Assembly: GCA_027627225.1 (NCBI GenBank)
Contig: CM051036.1
Location: 36,292,426-36,356,425 of the forward strand
From: Congeria kusceri
Taxonomy: Eukaryota > Mollusca > Bivalvia > Myida > Dreissenidae
DNA length: 64,000 nucleotides
Reading direction: 5' to 3'
The notes under the pieces are model-generated. The model saw only the letters and a program-made list of their open reading frames with translations, had not been told where the DNA came from and did not search any database. Shown piece by piece: positions 48,148 to 59,427 of this stretch. A program made the position numbers and the translations under genes. Every line of letters begins with the position of its first letter. The stretch's first letter is position 1.

Positions 48148-48386
48148 TTACGTCATCCAATCAGCTGCGACCTTGGCGACTGTAAACGGCTTGTCTGGTT
48201 TGCTGACTGTGCTTTTCGAGATCAAAACTGGTCGAACCGGTCTATCGTTTTCGTCTGTTTCAACCCCAAGGATCTGCTTTAGGACCCACATTCCGCGCAG
48301 GACCTTTCCGAACACCACGTGCTTTTCGTCCAACCACCACGTGTTCTTGGCGGTGATGAAGAACTGACACGTGTTCGTATTCGGAC
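48148..48386 (-). CDS. Cyclophilin exon 4 (C-terminal)
   Basis: Acceptor 'gcttgttttcag', stop TAA at 48150-48148. Contains [19 protein letters not shown] and the C-terminal K-P-F-T-V-A-K that aligns with the end of cyclophilin B, followed by eight extra residues ending W-M-T. Confidence 0.95.
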
Positions 48387-51300
48387 CTGAAAACAAGCAA
48401 AAACGCGCACGTGTTACTTGAAGATACTGTTACTATAGAAACAAAGAAGACTCTTATTTACTAATAACTATGCTGATTTATGTACAGATTAAACATATAC
48501 ATGTACATGTAGTGTATCCACTTAGCGATCAACTAACGGATTTACGCGACTTTCGTTCCTACAATATCAGGGCTCGCATCAAGGAAAGTTTGGGAGTAAT
48601 TTATTTCCAGTATTTGTCACAGGACTTCCAAACTTGCAGCCATGGAAGTTGCAGAACTTCCAAAATTTCAGCCATGGAAGTTCCATCATGTAAGGATGAA
48701 CACTTAAGAAGAAAAATTAAGTAATTTATCTAAATGTATATCTCTTCACTGAATAAATTGGCATATTAACACTTGATGAAAGAGAACTGGCCTTAAAAAC
48801 ACCCTGAATGTTATACATTACTTAATTTCATTTCTCAAATGCTCAGGAGTCAGGACTTATGTAGCACAATACTGTCAAAACTTCCAAACTTCCAAATATT
48901 ATGAGATAAACTTCCAAAATCAGAGACGCCAGGAAGTTCAAACTTACAGTTTTCAAAAGTTAATGAAAGCTCTAAATATGTTACATCGAAAATTGACTTC
49001 CGAAACACTGCAGGGGAGGCAACTACGCTTTCCCTTCCAAGGCCAAAGGGAAGCTAAAAGAAATTGGGCCATATTCAACACATTCAAATGTTGGGGGATA
49101 TGCTTCATGAAAGACATATATAGGGTATATAGTGAAATCTTAAAGTTTCAAGTACCCGTGGACGGATGCATGCCATTCAAATTATCATATTGTAAGAACA
49201 GTGTCAGACAGAAGCTACGACGCTGGTACCTGCGTTCGCCATGCTGATCCATCCCGCACCATAGTGGGCCAGGGCGAAGCCTTCGTCGTCGAATCGGCCC
49301 CCGTAGATGCTTGTCTCCCCTGATCCGTTGCCATGGACGACGTCACCGCCTGGAGGAGGAAGCACATGATTGGTGGGCGTGTTTGTAAGCAATAAACATA
49401 GTGGATTTACTAGACAGTTATTTTGCTCGGGCAACGTTGTTTTTTTTTCACCGAAGTCCCGAGGGTAAATGGCCTAATTACGTAGCCCAAAGCTTGCCGT
49501 TAAAGTTTTGAGCCACTGGACTCAAAACACTTTAATTGGTTTTATTATTTTCGAAATCTCTCTTAACGTACCGTATTTACCCGATGTATTGGGGCACCCT
49601 AAATATTGGGACACCCCTATTTTTCGGAAAAATATCTTTTGAGTCCCTTAATATTGGGACACTTTTGAAACTTGAATTTGTTCTTGTCCCTAAATATTGG
49701 GACACAAAAATATAATGGTAAATTGTCTTCAGTTTTGCCAGTTTAAAATAAATATCTCTCGAATTCAATATGATAGAAGTAGAGTAGTAGTATCAGAGTA
49801 GTATAGATCTACTGTACACCGTATGTTGCAATAGATTTGCTGCAAATAATAAGAGTGTACCCCTTTTATATAATAAAAATACAAAGACTACCGTTTTCAA
49901 CATTTTAATACATGTATTACGTCATGTGCGTAAAATGATATTCATATTAAAATTTTTATTGAACCTCTTATAACAAACTATAAAATTGTCAATTAATGTC
50001 AATTTACAGTCACCAGTATTAGGGTAACTACCCGGTAGTATGTGATAATCGTCGGGTCTCTCATGAAGCCAATTAGTGTGCCACATGCGGCGTTCTTATC
50101 GCTAAATAAACACGTATAGGGCCTGTTTAATGGACCCGTGGTGCAAACTGTGTACTAACACGCTATACTACCCGGTGTTCTTAACGTACACGCTCCACTC
50201 AGTTAAGCACGCGGCATGACGACAATCGGTGTGTGTGTGAAAATACATAGGGTCGAATATTACCCTATATTTTGGGACACATTTTATGGAAAAAAAATTT
50301 ATGACCCATTATATTGGGACAAGGAAAAATTGAATTATTTTGAAGTGTCCCAATACATAGGGTAAATACGGTATTACAAACACTAACACTGAAATTATAA
50401 GGTCAATAACTATGCTTACGGTAAGAATTAATTTTAAAACTCTAATGAATTATGTATTTAAGTTTTACTTTTATTTTGTTACAGTTACCCCATATTCATT
50501 TTTGTCTACAGTCGACAGGGTTGAAAATTTGATCCAGCGTATGTATAGTTTTACCTTGAACCATGAATTCATCGATCACTCGATGAAAAGGGCTGCCGGT
50601 GTATCCATAGCCCTCCTTGGTGTCGCCAGACGCCAGCTTCACGAAGTTTTCCACCGTGCGTGGCGCCGCCATACGGAAAAGCCCGAAGTCGATACTTCCG
50701 GCATCGATGTCGCCGATAGTGATGTCAAAAGTCACGAGGTCGGTGACTAGGGCGTCGCTGTCGTCATTTGCCTGAATGGAGAAGTCAACGACATAAAAGC
50801 AAAGTTTCCAATGGGGTCTACGTAAGGCATTGTCGCTATGGTCGAACATGCTCGCGCTCCACCAACAGCCACGACCCCCCGCCCCGCTCGCTTACTCAAG
50901 GCTCCCAAGAGAGCTCTCCCTATCAATGTTTTTTAGTTTAAAGTGTCTGTAATAATGGGAGTATGCTTGTGAAAGGCTGACCGTCTGTATCTTTATAAAT
51001 AAATAGCCAGGAGAAAGGTAAAGGTTCGGTTTATAGTCTGCTACGATATACATCATCAGCCGACTTTCACATTTACCTCCCCGATCACTGGGTCATAAGT
51101 CGTCCGATAACAGTATGCAGCCACGGCCCATTGGCTTTTTTCCCTCATTTATACACTTGGGTGGATTGGAAAAGCAAGCTTATAACATAGGTGAGCAGAA
51201 ACCGTGCCATAAGGAAAAGAGTTGACTGACAGCGCTACAACCACCCGTGTAACTGTTATAAGGGCCAAACCAATGAGATCCATCTAAATAATATTCTTTT

Positions 51301-53071
51301 TGTACGTTGTTCTAAATATTACAAGGATAATTTAAGAATGTTCATAACTGTTGACCCGTTGTTGCTCTTTTTCCAGACATACCCGGTAACCTCTTTAATG
51401 CGAGTTTCATGCAGTACTGTAAAACCATTATTATTCGTCGGACACTAATTTTCGTGGATTTTCGTGGGTCAGCTCAACCACAAATTCAAATGTACGACTA
51501 ACGTTTATGTCCGAAGTCTTATATCCGAAATTATTAGTATCTGCTCTACTGTGACGTCAGACAAAAGGGACGCAACTACTTTTGACCCATGTTTGGGTGA
51601 TTGTGTCACCTCCCTTGATAATTATTTACTGTGAATACTGACATGATGTTAAATTATACTTCAACTATGTTTGAAAAAATAAATAATTGTATGATGTTTC
51701 CTTCTTTAAAGAACATATAATACTGACAGAATATTTGAAAGGTACAGATTGCTCAATTGTCCCTCACGTATCGATATTCGCAGTTTGTCACTTGTTAATT
51801 GTCATGCGCTTAACTGGCTTCGTGTCAAACTGCCATTAATAGGACCCATTTTTTTATTACAATTATACAAGACACTATGGGTACCACTATTAATTGGACT
51901 GTCTATTGCGATACTGGTATATTGCACCAAAGTTTAATCCCGGTAATTGGTATGTTGTTGTTACACTAGGGACCACATTATCGCGAGATTGAGAGGATAA
52001 GATACGGACAATGCGGGTAATTGACACGTTGTTGTTTTAGCGGATGTCAACTGAGCACAAGGGTTGTTAGAATAACAAAAAGCACATAGCCTAGAAACAG
52101 TATTTTTTTGAGGTTTTTGGCAAAAAATCGCAATCCACGAATTTAAGATCCAACGAAAATGCCCGATTTAACGAATCCGTGAAATTTCATGTCAACGGAA
52201 TTAAATGAATACACAGTATACGCCATATGAAACGTAAGAGCTTAGTGACACAGAGCAAAATAAAGAAAAAAATACGTGCATATACATGTATTTTATATTT
52301 GTCATTAATATTTTGAATCAGTTATAAATTAAAAATGTATTCAACTTTTATGTGTCGACAAGCCCAGTCGGGAGGAGGGGATATACAACAAAACTTGTAT
52401 CCAATATAACAGACACAGACTGACTCCCATTATAATTTGACTTCAATAAAACGCGAATATCTTATCCCACAAATTGTCACAAGCCATTACGCTGTAATAC
52501 CAACTTATAAGAGCATTGATGGTATGTTGTTATAAACGAGATTGTATAGGATACACGTTAAGCGGTTAGAATACGTTTTGGCGTTTATTCAAGTCTTGTA
52601 ATACAGTTGTAAAGACTTAACATATGAACGGTGAACCGCCTATACATATAGTTTGGACGTGTGTGTTGGGAATAAGATAAAGCATTACACCACATTAAAA
52701 CATCTGGAACTTCATTGCCACATTTCTGAAGTTAACATTGTTGTGTTTCGCTTCACCATTCAGGCGTAAATAAGCTGTCATCTTGAAATTGTTTCCAACA
52801 TGCTTCATGATTACTGAGATCACAAATAACTTCATGTTAACAAGGCGTTTCTTTTTCAGTGAGTAATATCCGGACGGTTGATTTTTTTGTAAACGAATAA
52901 CGATTACATGTGTTTAAACTTAAAACTCAAGTAGTGAAGTATTGAATGCGCTTTAAGATAAATCGATACAACATGCGGGTATTTTTGATCGTACAATGTT
53001 CTTACATGATACAGGTCGCTTATCATCAGAAACATAGATCCAAAGTACACGCAGTAATAAACGACCTCCAT
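48148..53071 (-). CDS. Secreted cyclophilin-B-type peptidyl-prolyl cis-trans isomerase (4 exons)
   Basis: Exons 53071-53006, 50771-50555, 49349-49230 and 48386-48148 join to 213 residues, close to the 208-216 usual for cyclophilin B. Residues 1-22 are a hydrophobic signal peptide; the cyclophilin fold follows from about 30. Compared with human cyclophilin A, the active-site positions are kept: Arg55 (R86), Phe60 (F91), Met61 (M92), Gln63 (Q94), the M-A-N-A word (131-134), Phe113 (F144), Trp121 (W152) and His126 (H157). The enzyme should catalyse Xaa-Pro isomerisation in the secretory pathway or outside the cell. The C-terminus lacks an H/KDEL retention signal. All introns are GT-AG, with phases 0, 1 and 1. 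Oddities: T-N-T-C where T-N-G-S is usual, and a W-W pair at 151-152. The start is taken at the ATG in the strong context accATGg; an in-frame ATG 36 codons upstream has a poor context. Confidence 0.93.
48568..48973 (+). mobile_element. Non-autonomous 'CAGGGCTTGCATTAA' element, copy 2
   Basis: The left end 'cagggctcgcatcaa' and the right end 'gttaatgaaagctct' are inverted. It lies in the last cyclophilin intron, about 180 bp before exon 4. It shares two internal blocks with copy 3 that copy 1 lacks ('gcagaacttccaaaatttca' and 'ggagtcaggactt'). Flanks caatat / aaatat may be a decayed target duplication. Confidence 0.82.
49230..49349 (-). CDS. Cyclophilin exon 3
   Basis: Acceptor 'cttcctcctccag', donor 'gcag|gtaccagc'. 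Begins by completing Gly, then [20 protein letters not shown] and W-I-S-M-A-N-A, all standard cyclophilin B positions. Confidence 0.95.
49569..50373. mobile_element. Non-autonomous element with TA duplication (Tc1/mariner-like) in a cyclophilin intron
   Basis: The left end 'taccgtatttacccgatgta' and the right end 'tacatagggtaaatacggta' are inverted repeats of about 31 bp, and 'attgggacac' words recur inside both arms. A TA dinucleotide closes each end, as in Tc1/mariner insertions. The 805-bp interior has no transposase frame. It occupies most of the intron between exons 2 and 3. Confidence 0.85.
50555..50771 (-). CDS. Cyclophilin exon 2
   Basis: Acceptor 'ttctccattcag', donor 'ttcaag|gtaaaac'. 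Encodes 72 codons plus one base, including T-F-D-I-T-I-G, P-R-T-V-E-N-F and [11 protein letters not shown], the cyclophilin signature with catalytic Arg and Gln. Confidence 0.95.
50772..53005 (-). other. Cyclophilin intron 1
   Basis: 2.2 kb with GT-AG ends. It holds the repeat at 51415-52218; the rest is ordinary AT-rich DNA. Confidence 0.7.
51415..52218. mobile_element. TIR element 'TACTGTAAAACC' (804 bp)
   Basis: The left end 'tactgtaaaaccattatt' and the right end 'aattaaatgaatacacagta' are imperfect inverted repeats, and 'attttcgtgg' / 'ccacgaattt' words continue the pairing inward. No coding capacity. Decayed, with boundaries less certain than for the other elements. Confidence 0.6.
53006..53071 (-). 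CDS. Cyclophilin exon 1 (signal peptide)
   Basis: 22 codons from a Kozak-type ATG to a consensus donor (cat|gtaagaac). The peptide starts M-E-V-V-Y-Y and has a hydrophobic core around F-G-S-M-F-L-M-I. It ends in phase 0, matching exon 2. Its link to exon 2 rests on phase, spacing and the need for a leader, not on sequence similarity. Confidence 0.75.
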
Positions 53072-54133
53072 GGTGCTCGTCGCTTGAATCAGGAATGAAC
53101 ACTGCGAAGTATCAGTGTGCCACGTGAAACGCCCGGATGTTAACTGCCACGTATACAACGCCAGCCAAACAAGGCTCATCAGGTTTCAAGATCGGGAGAG
53201 GCCCGGTTGGAAACTCCTGCATAAACAGCTTCTGCAGCCACCTGGGGCGTATCGGGAACCAAATCTTAAACCCTGTTGCAAGTGGTGTGATTATTCTTTG
53301 TTTCAGCTGATTTCCATCTATCGAATGCTAGATTTTGTATACAAACAGGGCTGGATCCGTTTATTAATGTAGAGCTTTGGTGGACCCTTGAGTGGTTAGG
53401 GTATAGTTTCCTTCTGTATGTGTTTCTGCAATATCCCCCCCCCCCTTGTTGCGCCACCAGCCGAGGTTTACAGTCCCACATAGTCGTAGGCTGCATTGTG
53501 TTAAAAATATCTAAACCCCCGTCGATGGCACTTGATGTTTAATGGGATGATGATCGCTAGAATGCATGTTCGCTAATGAATGAACAAACAGCAGATTGTT
53601 TGCAGCTTCGATCTACACCTATCTATTTTTCCGTTAGGTTATATTGGTTTAGCTGTAAGTATGCGGCCCGTTTTGAGACATAACTTGAATCAGAACAAAG
53701 GGATTTCATGTGAGGCATGCATCCTTGGCGGATGCTGAGTACTCTTACAGCATTCCTTGCATAAATATACGTACATTGTAACAGACGTGCGTGGACGTTT
53801 TCTACGATTAACTATCAATATGCGGCACGTAATCTAATTTCTAGAACAGTGAAATTTCTTCGTAAAACTAAATATGTGAACATATCTCAACGCACGTGTC
53901 ACTACGGTTCATTGTTTATTTTATTCCTATCAAACATGTGGCCCGTATCTGATCTCTGGAACAGTGAAATTTCTCCGCATAACTAACTTTTGTGAATATG
54001 TCTCAACGTATTACTATCATTCACTGTGTATGTTTGATAAATAAATACTTGCCTACTAAGTCTGTCTGTTTGTTTGTCTATTATGAAGGTACATGCCATG
54101 AACAATACAACAATTTGGTAAAAAAGGAGTCAA
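53072..54133. other. Upstream region of the cyclophilin gene
   Basis: Probable 5' untranslated and promoter DNA on the minus strand. GC-richer to about 53260, then a C tract at 53437-53446. A repeated phrase 'gaacagtgaaatttct' at about 53844 and 53958 marks a short duplication. No TATA box placed with confidence. Confidence 0.4.
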
Positions 54134-54460
54134 CAGGGCCCGTATTCACAAGCCAGAACCTATTTTTAGACTTAAGACTATTCACAAGCCAGAACCTATT
54201 CTTAGACTCAAGACTATTCACAAGCCAGAACCTATTCTTAGACTTAAGACTATTCACAAGCCAGAACCTATTCTTAGACTTCAGACTATCCAGAACCTAT
54301 TCTTAGACTTAAGACTATTCACATACCAGAACCTATTCTTAGACTCAAGACTATTCACAAACCAGAACCTATTCTTAGACTTAAGACTATTCACAAACCA
54401 GAACCTATTCTTAGACTTAAGACTATTCACAAACCAGAACCTATTCTTAGACTTCAGACT
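54134..54460 (+). repeat. 36-bp tandem array starting with a 'gggcccgtattcaca' end
   Basis: About nine units of 'acaagccagaacctattctt' followed by 'agacttaagactattc', one shortened by 13 bp. The array opens with the same 'gggcccgtattcaca' that starts foldback element C, so it looks like an internal expansion of such an element that lost its right end. 36 bp is twelve codons, hence the repetitive frame at 53992-54306; not a gene. Confidence 0.92.
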
Positions 54461-55945
54461 AAGATTAAAAGAATATTCTTGAAACTGTATACATGTAGTT
54501 CAAGAGGGCTTTCATGTTGAATCTAACTTGGTATTAACCATCTCTAATTACAGCATTCTTTGTTCAGAGCGATTTGTTAGTGACATACTAGTTATCAATA
54601 TTGGTACCCAGTATATTTATATCTATCTCCTTACTGCGTGGTATTTCAATATTATGAAATTATCAGAATATTGAACAAATGAATTCCGGAAACATTACCA
54701 TAGACTTATGGAATTTAAAACATTACCTTCCTTAAGTAGATAGACCGTTCAAATATTTCTTCAACGTGATCGTTCTTAAGTGGTTATCATACTATCATAT
54801 TAACAACGCAATGACCCAGTGGGCTGGTCGTTTTTGTACAATGTTCATTGAAGTTACTCACAAAATTCCACTAAGAACATTCGTCATACGCTGTTTATAA
54901 GAACATTTTTAACAGGTGCTGATTATTAAGGAATTATGGCGTCTGTGGTATTGATAAGTAATCGGAAGGCAGCAGGAGATTGTTATCAAGACGATGTCAA
55001 GTATCAGGTTACATGTGGATTGAATTACTGCGTTTAACAAGTCTCAGTTACAGCTTAACTTCATGAAGTTGTGGCTCCATACGAACAAAGCAGAACGAAA
55101 CAAAATAGTCATACTTTCTACCAAAAGGTGCCAACACGGATGCAGATAAACACGTGTGAAAATAATAGCGGCTATAGAAACCACTGAGACATAACCGAAA
55201 TTTAGGGTTAACAGCTATGAGGTAACCGTACATATATTATTTTTTTTAAAGAATAAGGAAGACAGTTTTGAGTATTACCGGTATTTTCTTTTTCGACAAA
55301 ATTATCCGGAACTGCGAAATAACTTCCTAAATGCGAGTACGATATTACAAAAGTGTATCATATGTACTGTCAATATAGTTCACTGTAACCGAACAAGGGG
55401 TTACAATAACAGAATTGTACGAATGTATTAGTACAGTAAAATATTGAAATGCAGATAGATGTAGTATACTAATAACACTTACAATTAATGTAATGATGCT
55501 GCTTGTAGTTTCTTAATGTGAGTGGAGATATTACATGTATACAAGTACACAAAGTATCTCAATATTTTCCTGAAGACCGGAAAATAAGAGAATATTCGAC
55601 CGGGCGCAAGGACATTCCGCCGATGGTCTTGGTGCTTTTTCCTTAAAGTTTATTTTTAAGACACATACCATACAACAGCTTTGAGGTCAGCTGGAAGGGG
55701 GGGGGAGGGGCACGTGCTCTCTGTGCTCCCGATAAACCCGTATACGTTGTGCAAGATTGCATTTTACTTAGTTATAATGCGTTTAAATTATGAAGACAAA
55801 TCCTCTGCTCGAGTCCCATGTCGAGTCAGCTAGGAATTGGGAACGACTGATATGTCTCTCAAAACGTGGGCTTTTCATATAATACCGTATAACAGGTATA
55901 TGGCATAATCCATATAGACCATGGCTTTTAAGTTAAGATTAAATG
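54461..55945. other. AT-rich DNA, no gene recognised
   Basis: A G-run at 55697-55709 is the only tract of note. A minus frame at 55048-55233 lacks support. Confidence 0.4.
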
Positions 55946-55948
55946 AAA

Positions 55949-55985
55949 AGGCGAATATCCGAATACCGATATTGGTATTCGATGC
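55949..55985 (+). mobile_element. Fragment of the hAT-like element end
   Basis: 'aatatccgaataccgatatt' followed by 'ggtattcgatgcc' is the inverse of the left end at 10176-10210 (ggcatcaaataccaacatcg). Confidence 0.65.
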
Positions 55986-56024
55986 CGTACATTTAACTTC
56001 TTAAAATAATTTAAACGGGAATTT

Positions 56025-56268
56025 GGTATACTAGAGGATTACCCAAGGAACATTTTGGCGAACAATATGTAGGAATTCAATCAGCGGTTTCAGAATTCGA
56101 AATCAAGATACTAAGGACCACCTAATGAACATTCTTACGAAGTTTTGTTCATTTCCACCAAGCGGTTTCAGAGAAATGTTTGGAGTAAATTGCTGACGAC
56201 GGACAAGCGCTGACCACGAAAGCTCACCCTTGAGCACTGAGCGCTTCATGCTCAGGTGAACTAAAAGT
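56025..56268 (+). repeat. 3' module of the 'gctcacctgag' repeat family
   Basis: Contains 'ccaccaagcggtttcagaga', 'gctgacgacggacaag', 'gaaagctcacccttgagc' and 'catgctcaggtgaactaaaa', the same order as the ends at 46600-46690 and 62330-62455. Confidence 0.75.
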
Positions 56269-57805
56269 AATAGAACTTTACATAGAATTTCTATCTAAGA
56301 TAGATGACATATGTAAATTATGTTGATGTGTACACATTGTAACTTCTACGAAGGAAGGACAAACGTAGCTCTCATTGTACAGCCCACCTGACTCATAATT
56401 CATGTAAAGAAGAATGACACAAAACAGAGATTCCATCTTTATTTATAAACCTGTAAACAGTCTTCGATTACTATGTCGACGTCATGTATTTCTTCACAAT
56501 ATATGATTAATTAAGGCACCATTATCAACATATGTGTTTAAAATTGTTGAAAAAAGAGCATAGTTCACCAAAAAAAAGATGTATATAAAAATGTAAACAC
56601 AACACATACAGTTGCACCCTGCGAAAATCCAGCTTTTTAAATATATAACTCAAACGAAATGTAAACATTAACAGACACAGGAAAACAAATGTATGTGTTT
56701 ATCCTCAAACTAATGTATCATACAAATGAAGATATGTTTTTATGTAAACTACATCTACAACCTTCAATAATAATATTGTGACAAAGTTGTCTATTTGGAC
56801 GGCATATTATAGAGAAGTGGCATTATTACAGAGTAGTTGCATATTATAGAGTAGTGGCATATTATAGAGTAGTTGCCTTTTTTAGTACAAAATGGTTGAT
56901 ATATTTGATTAACCATTAAATTTTGCACAAGCAATTTTATAAACTGGCAACAGTAAGCAATGAAATTCATTAACGCACATTGCAAATAGCCTATTTTCCA
57001 CCAATTAAGTGCTGAATTGCTTTAATATCTTAAATGAACATCATTTCAACACCAGTGATGCTTCATTTAAGGTCTCTCTAAAAAAATAAAGGCCAGATAA
57101 TTTAGAGATCAGTCATTCACTTAGTTACTGACCAATTCTAGGAAGGCACCCTAGCAACCATGAATTTTTTCCTGTCATTTGGTTCAGTGTGCATTTTGAC
57201 AGGAATGCATTTAAACTTTGTAATAATTTTGATCTTATTCATTAAAAGCATCCTGTACTAGACTAACAAACACCAATTGTTTCAAAATGAATGTTTACGA
57301 AAATTCTGGGTTATGCACATAGTAAGTAGCGATTTTAGAGAATTCCTTCAAATATCTTAATTTTAAGAGACAAAAAGATTTTTATTACTACCAATAAGGC
57401 ATCACGCCAAAACGTATAGTATATGAAAATTAAATATACAAAAGTTAACATGTTTGTGCAATAATTATAATATTTATAAGAGAATTATAATTATTATAAG
57501 ACATAATCTAAAATGCTTAATTTTTAAAATAAAAAAAACTGTATTTATGGGATAGAATTAACAAAATACAAATAACTATCACGAGTTTAATTAGAAATAA
57601 CCATTAATTTCCATTATTCTGGAGGTGGCCGAACTGATAGGGTGGCTAAAAAGATAGGAAAGAAGGATATAATGCCCCGTATGTTTTAAATATCAATGAC
57701 AAGAATTGAACACAATGATTCAAAACGACGTTGATATATATTATTGAGCATGCTGTAATGCCCCATACCCAGTCTTGAAAATACATATTCTATATATAGA
57801 TATGT
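56269..57805. other. AT-rich DNA, no gene recognised
   Basis: A short run of 'attatagagtagt(t/g)gc' units at about 56805-56880 forms a small tandem repeat. Nothing else supported. Confidence 0.45.
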
Positions 57806-58034
57806 GGCGCGTCGTGAGAAAACCGGTCTTAATGCATGTGCGTAAAGTGTCGTCCCGGATTAGCCTATGCAGTCCGCACAGGCTAATCCAGGACGACACT
57901 TTCCGCTTTTATGGTATTTTCTGCTTCAAGGAAGTCTCTTCTAAACATAAATCCACTGAAGACGGAAAGTGTCGTCCTGGATCCGGCACGACACTTTACG
58001 CACATACATTAAGACCGGTTTTATCACGATGCGC
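57806..58034. mobile_element. Foldback MITE 'GTGTCGTGGGAAA', copy 4
   Basis: The left end 'ggcgcgtcgtgagaaaacc' pairs with the right end 'ggttttatcacgatgcgc'. Internal palindromes 'gtcgtcccggattagcct' / 'aggctaatccaggacgac' and the shared 'ctttccgcttttatggtatt' core. The most complete copy, with both internal palindromes kept. Confidence 0.93.
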
Positions 58035-58559
58035 AACATATGTGAACTGATTTTAGTATGGAACAAACACTTGTGTATATCAGAGTAGAGTACTGCTCTT
58101 GAACAAACTATAATTTCTTTTAAAATAAAATTAAATTATTTGTAGATTTTTAAAAGGTGATGACTAGACAACTTTGATGATCTGGCTCAGACTTCTTTGA
58201 CGGCTTTTTGTTGAATAGCCATTTCTTTTTGCATAAAGTTGTTTTCTGATAAACAAAATATTGGTATGCATGAACATTTATCTATTGAAATCTAACCATA
58301 TCTTATAATAATATAAAATCAACAGTAAACAGCCCATATTTTATAATCTAAACCACATAATACTAGTCCATAACAGCGAAAATACAAAGGTTATTGATAC
58401 GATTTTATATACTTACTAAGGGCATTGAATACAAACTTTGTTGATATCTGTTATTAGTTATTTAATTGTGTTTAAACATAAAGCGCAGACTATCACATGC
58501 AATTTAATGAGCACCAATTCTAAAGCATGCACAATGCAAAAATTCCCATAAGCCATCTT

Positions 58560-58789
58560 CTAGTACGGGACAGGAGCCAGTTCAGTCATGAAGGGTTCAC
58601 GCTCTACAACACCAGAGTCCTGGATCACGCAGTCCACAACAGGCTTGTCAAATGCATTCTTTGCCTGGCTCTCAATTTTCTTTACGACGTCCATGCCTGA
58701 CAGAACTTTACCAAACACTACGTGGTGGCCGTCCAGCCATTCTGTCGACGTTGTGGTGATGAAAAACTGGGAACCATTGGTGTCTGGAC
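58560..58789 (-). CDS. Terminal exon of a second cyclophilin (peptidyl-prolyl isomerase)
   Basis: Minus-strand exon with acceptor 'gttttatgcag' and stop TAG at 58562-58560. It starts by completing Gly, then [28 protein letters not shown] and a C-terminal segment ending A-P-V-P-Y. The Trp and His that match cyclophilin A Trp121 and His126 are present. Entry phase is identical to exon 4 of the gene at 48148-53071, but the proteins share only about half their residues here, so the paralogues are old. No earlier exon lies in 58790-64000, implying either an intron over 5 kb or a partial gene. No H/KDEL end. Confidence 0.9.
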
Positions 58790-58917
58790 CTGCATAAAAC
58801 AGATTGTAAAATCTATGAATGACAGTAGGGGACAGAAAGTGTGGTAAAATATGATATTGCCTTACTTGTTCGTGTTTTTTGTGTCAAATGTTTATTGGGC
58901 CCTGTCCGTACAGAAGT
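58790..58917 (-). other. End of the second cyclophilin's last intron
   Basis: 128 bp between the terminal exon and the transposable element copy 3. Confidence 0.6.
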
Positions 58918-59315
58918 CAGGGCTTGCATTAAGGGAAGTTTAGGAGTAATTTACTCCCAGTTTTTGTCACAGGACTTCCAAAATTGCGGCCATGGAAGTT
59001 GTAGAACTTCAAAAATTTCAGACATGGAAGTTTCATCATGTAAGGATGAGCAATTTAGAAGAAAAATTAAGTAATTTATCTAAATGTATACCTCTTTCAC
59101 TGAATAAATTGGCATATAAACACTTGATGAAAAAGAATTGGCCTTAAAAACACCTTGAATTTTATACAGTACATAATTTTATTTCTGAAATGCTCAGGAG
59201 TCAGGACTTGTGTAGCATAATACTGTCAAAACTTCCAAATATTATGAGCAAAACTTCCAAAATCAGACGTCAGGAAGTTTGGACTTCCAGTTTTCAAAAG
59301 TTAATGAATAATCTG
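58918..59315 (+). mobile_element. Non-autonomous 'CAGGGCTTGCATTAA' element, copy 3
   Basis: The left end 'cagggcttgcattaaggg' is intact; the right end is decayed ('gttaatgaataatctg'). AGAAGT lies on both sides (58912-58917 and about 59316-59321), a probable target duplication. It sits 129 bp before the last exon of the second cyclophilin. Confidence 0.82.
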
Positions 59316-59427
59316 AGAAGTTATAGAGTAAAATATAACACAATTTTAATTGTCTGTATATGCTTTGGGACAAGCTGGGCAATACGGACAATTGATTTTG
59401 CAACCCCTAGTCCAACAGGTCACTAGA

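Noticed and set aside
48897..49247. Plus-strand frame at 48963-49247 over cyclophilin exon 3, and plus frames at 47897-48367, 50412-50750 and 58588-58797
   Set aside because: These are antisense shadows of the minus-strand cyclophilin exons.
52904..53179. Upstream in-frame ATG at 53179 as the cyclophilin start
   Set aside because: Poor context, and it would put 36 residues before the signal peptide; the ATG at 53071 has a strong context and directly begins a leader.
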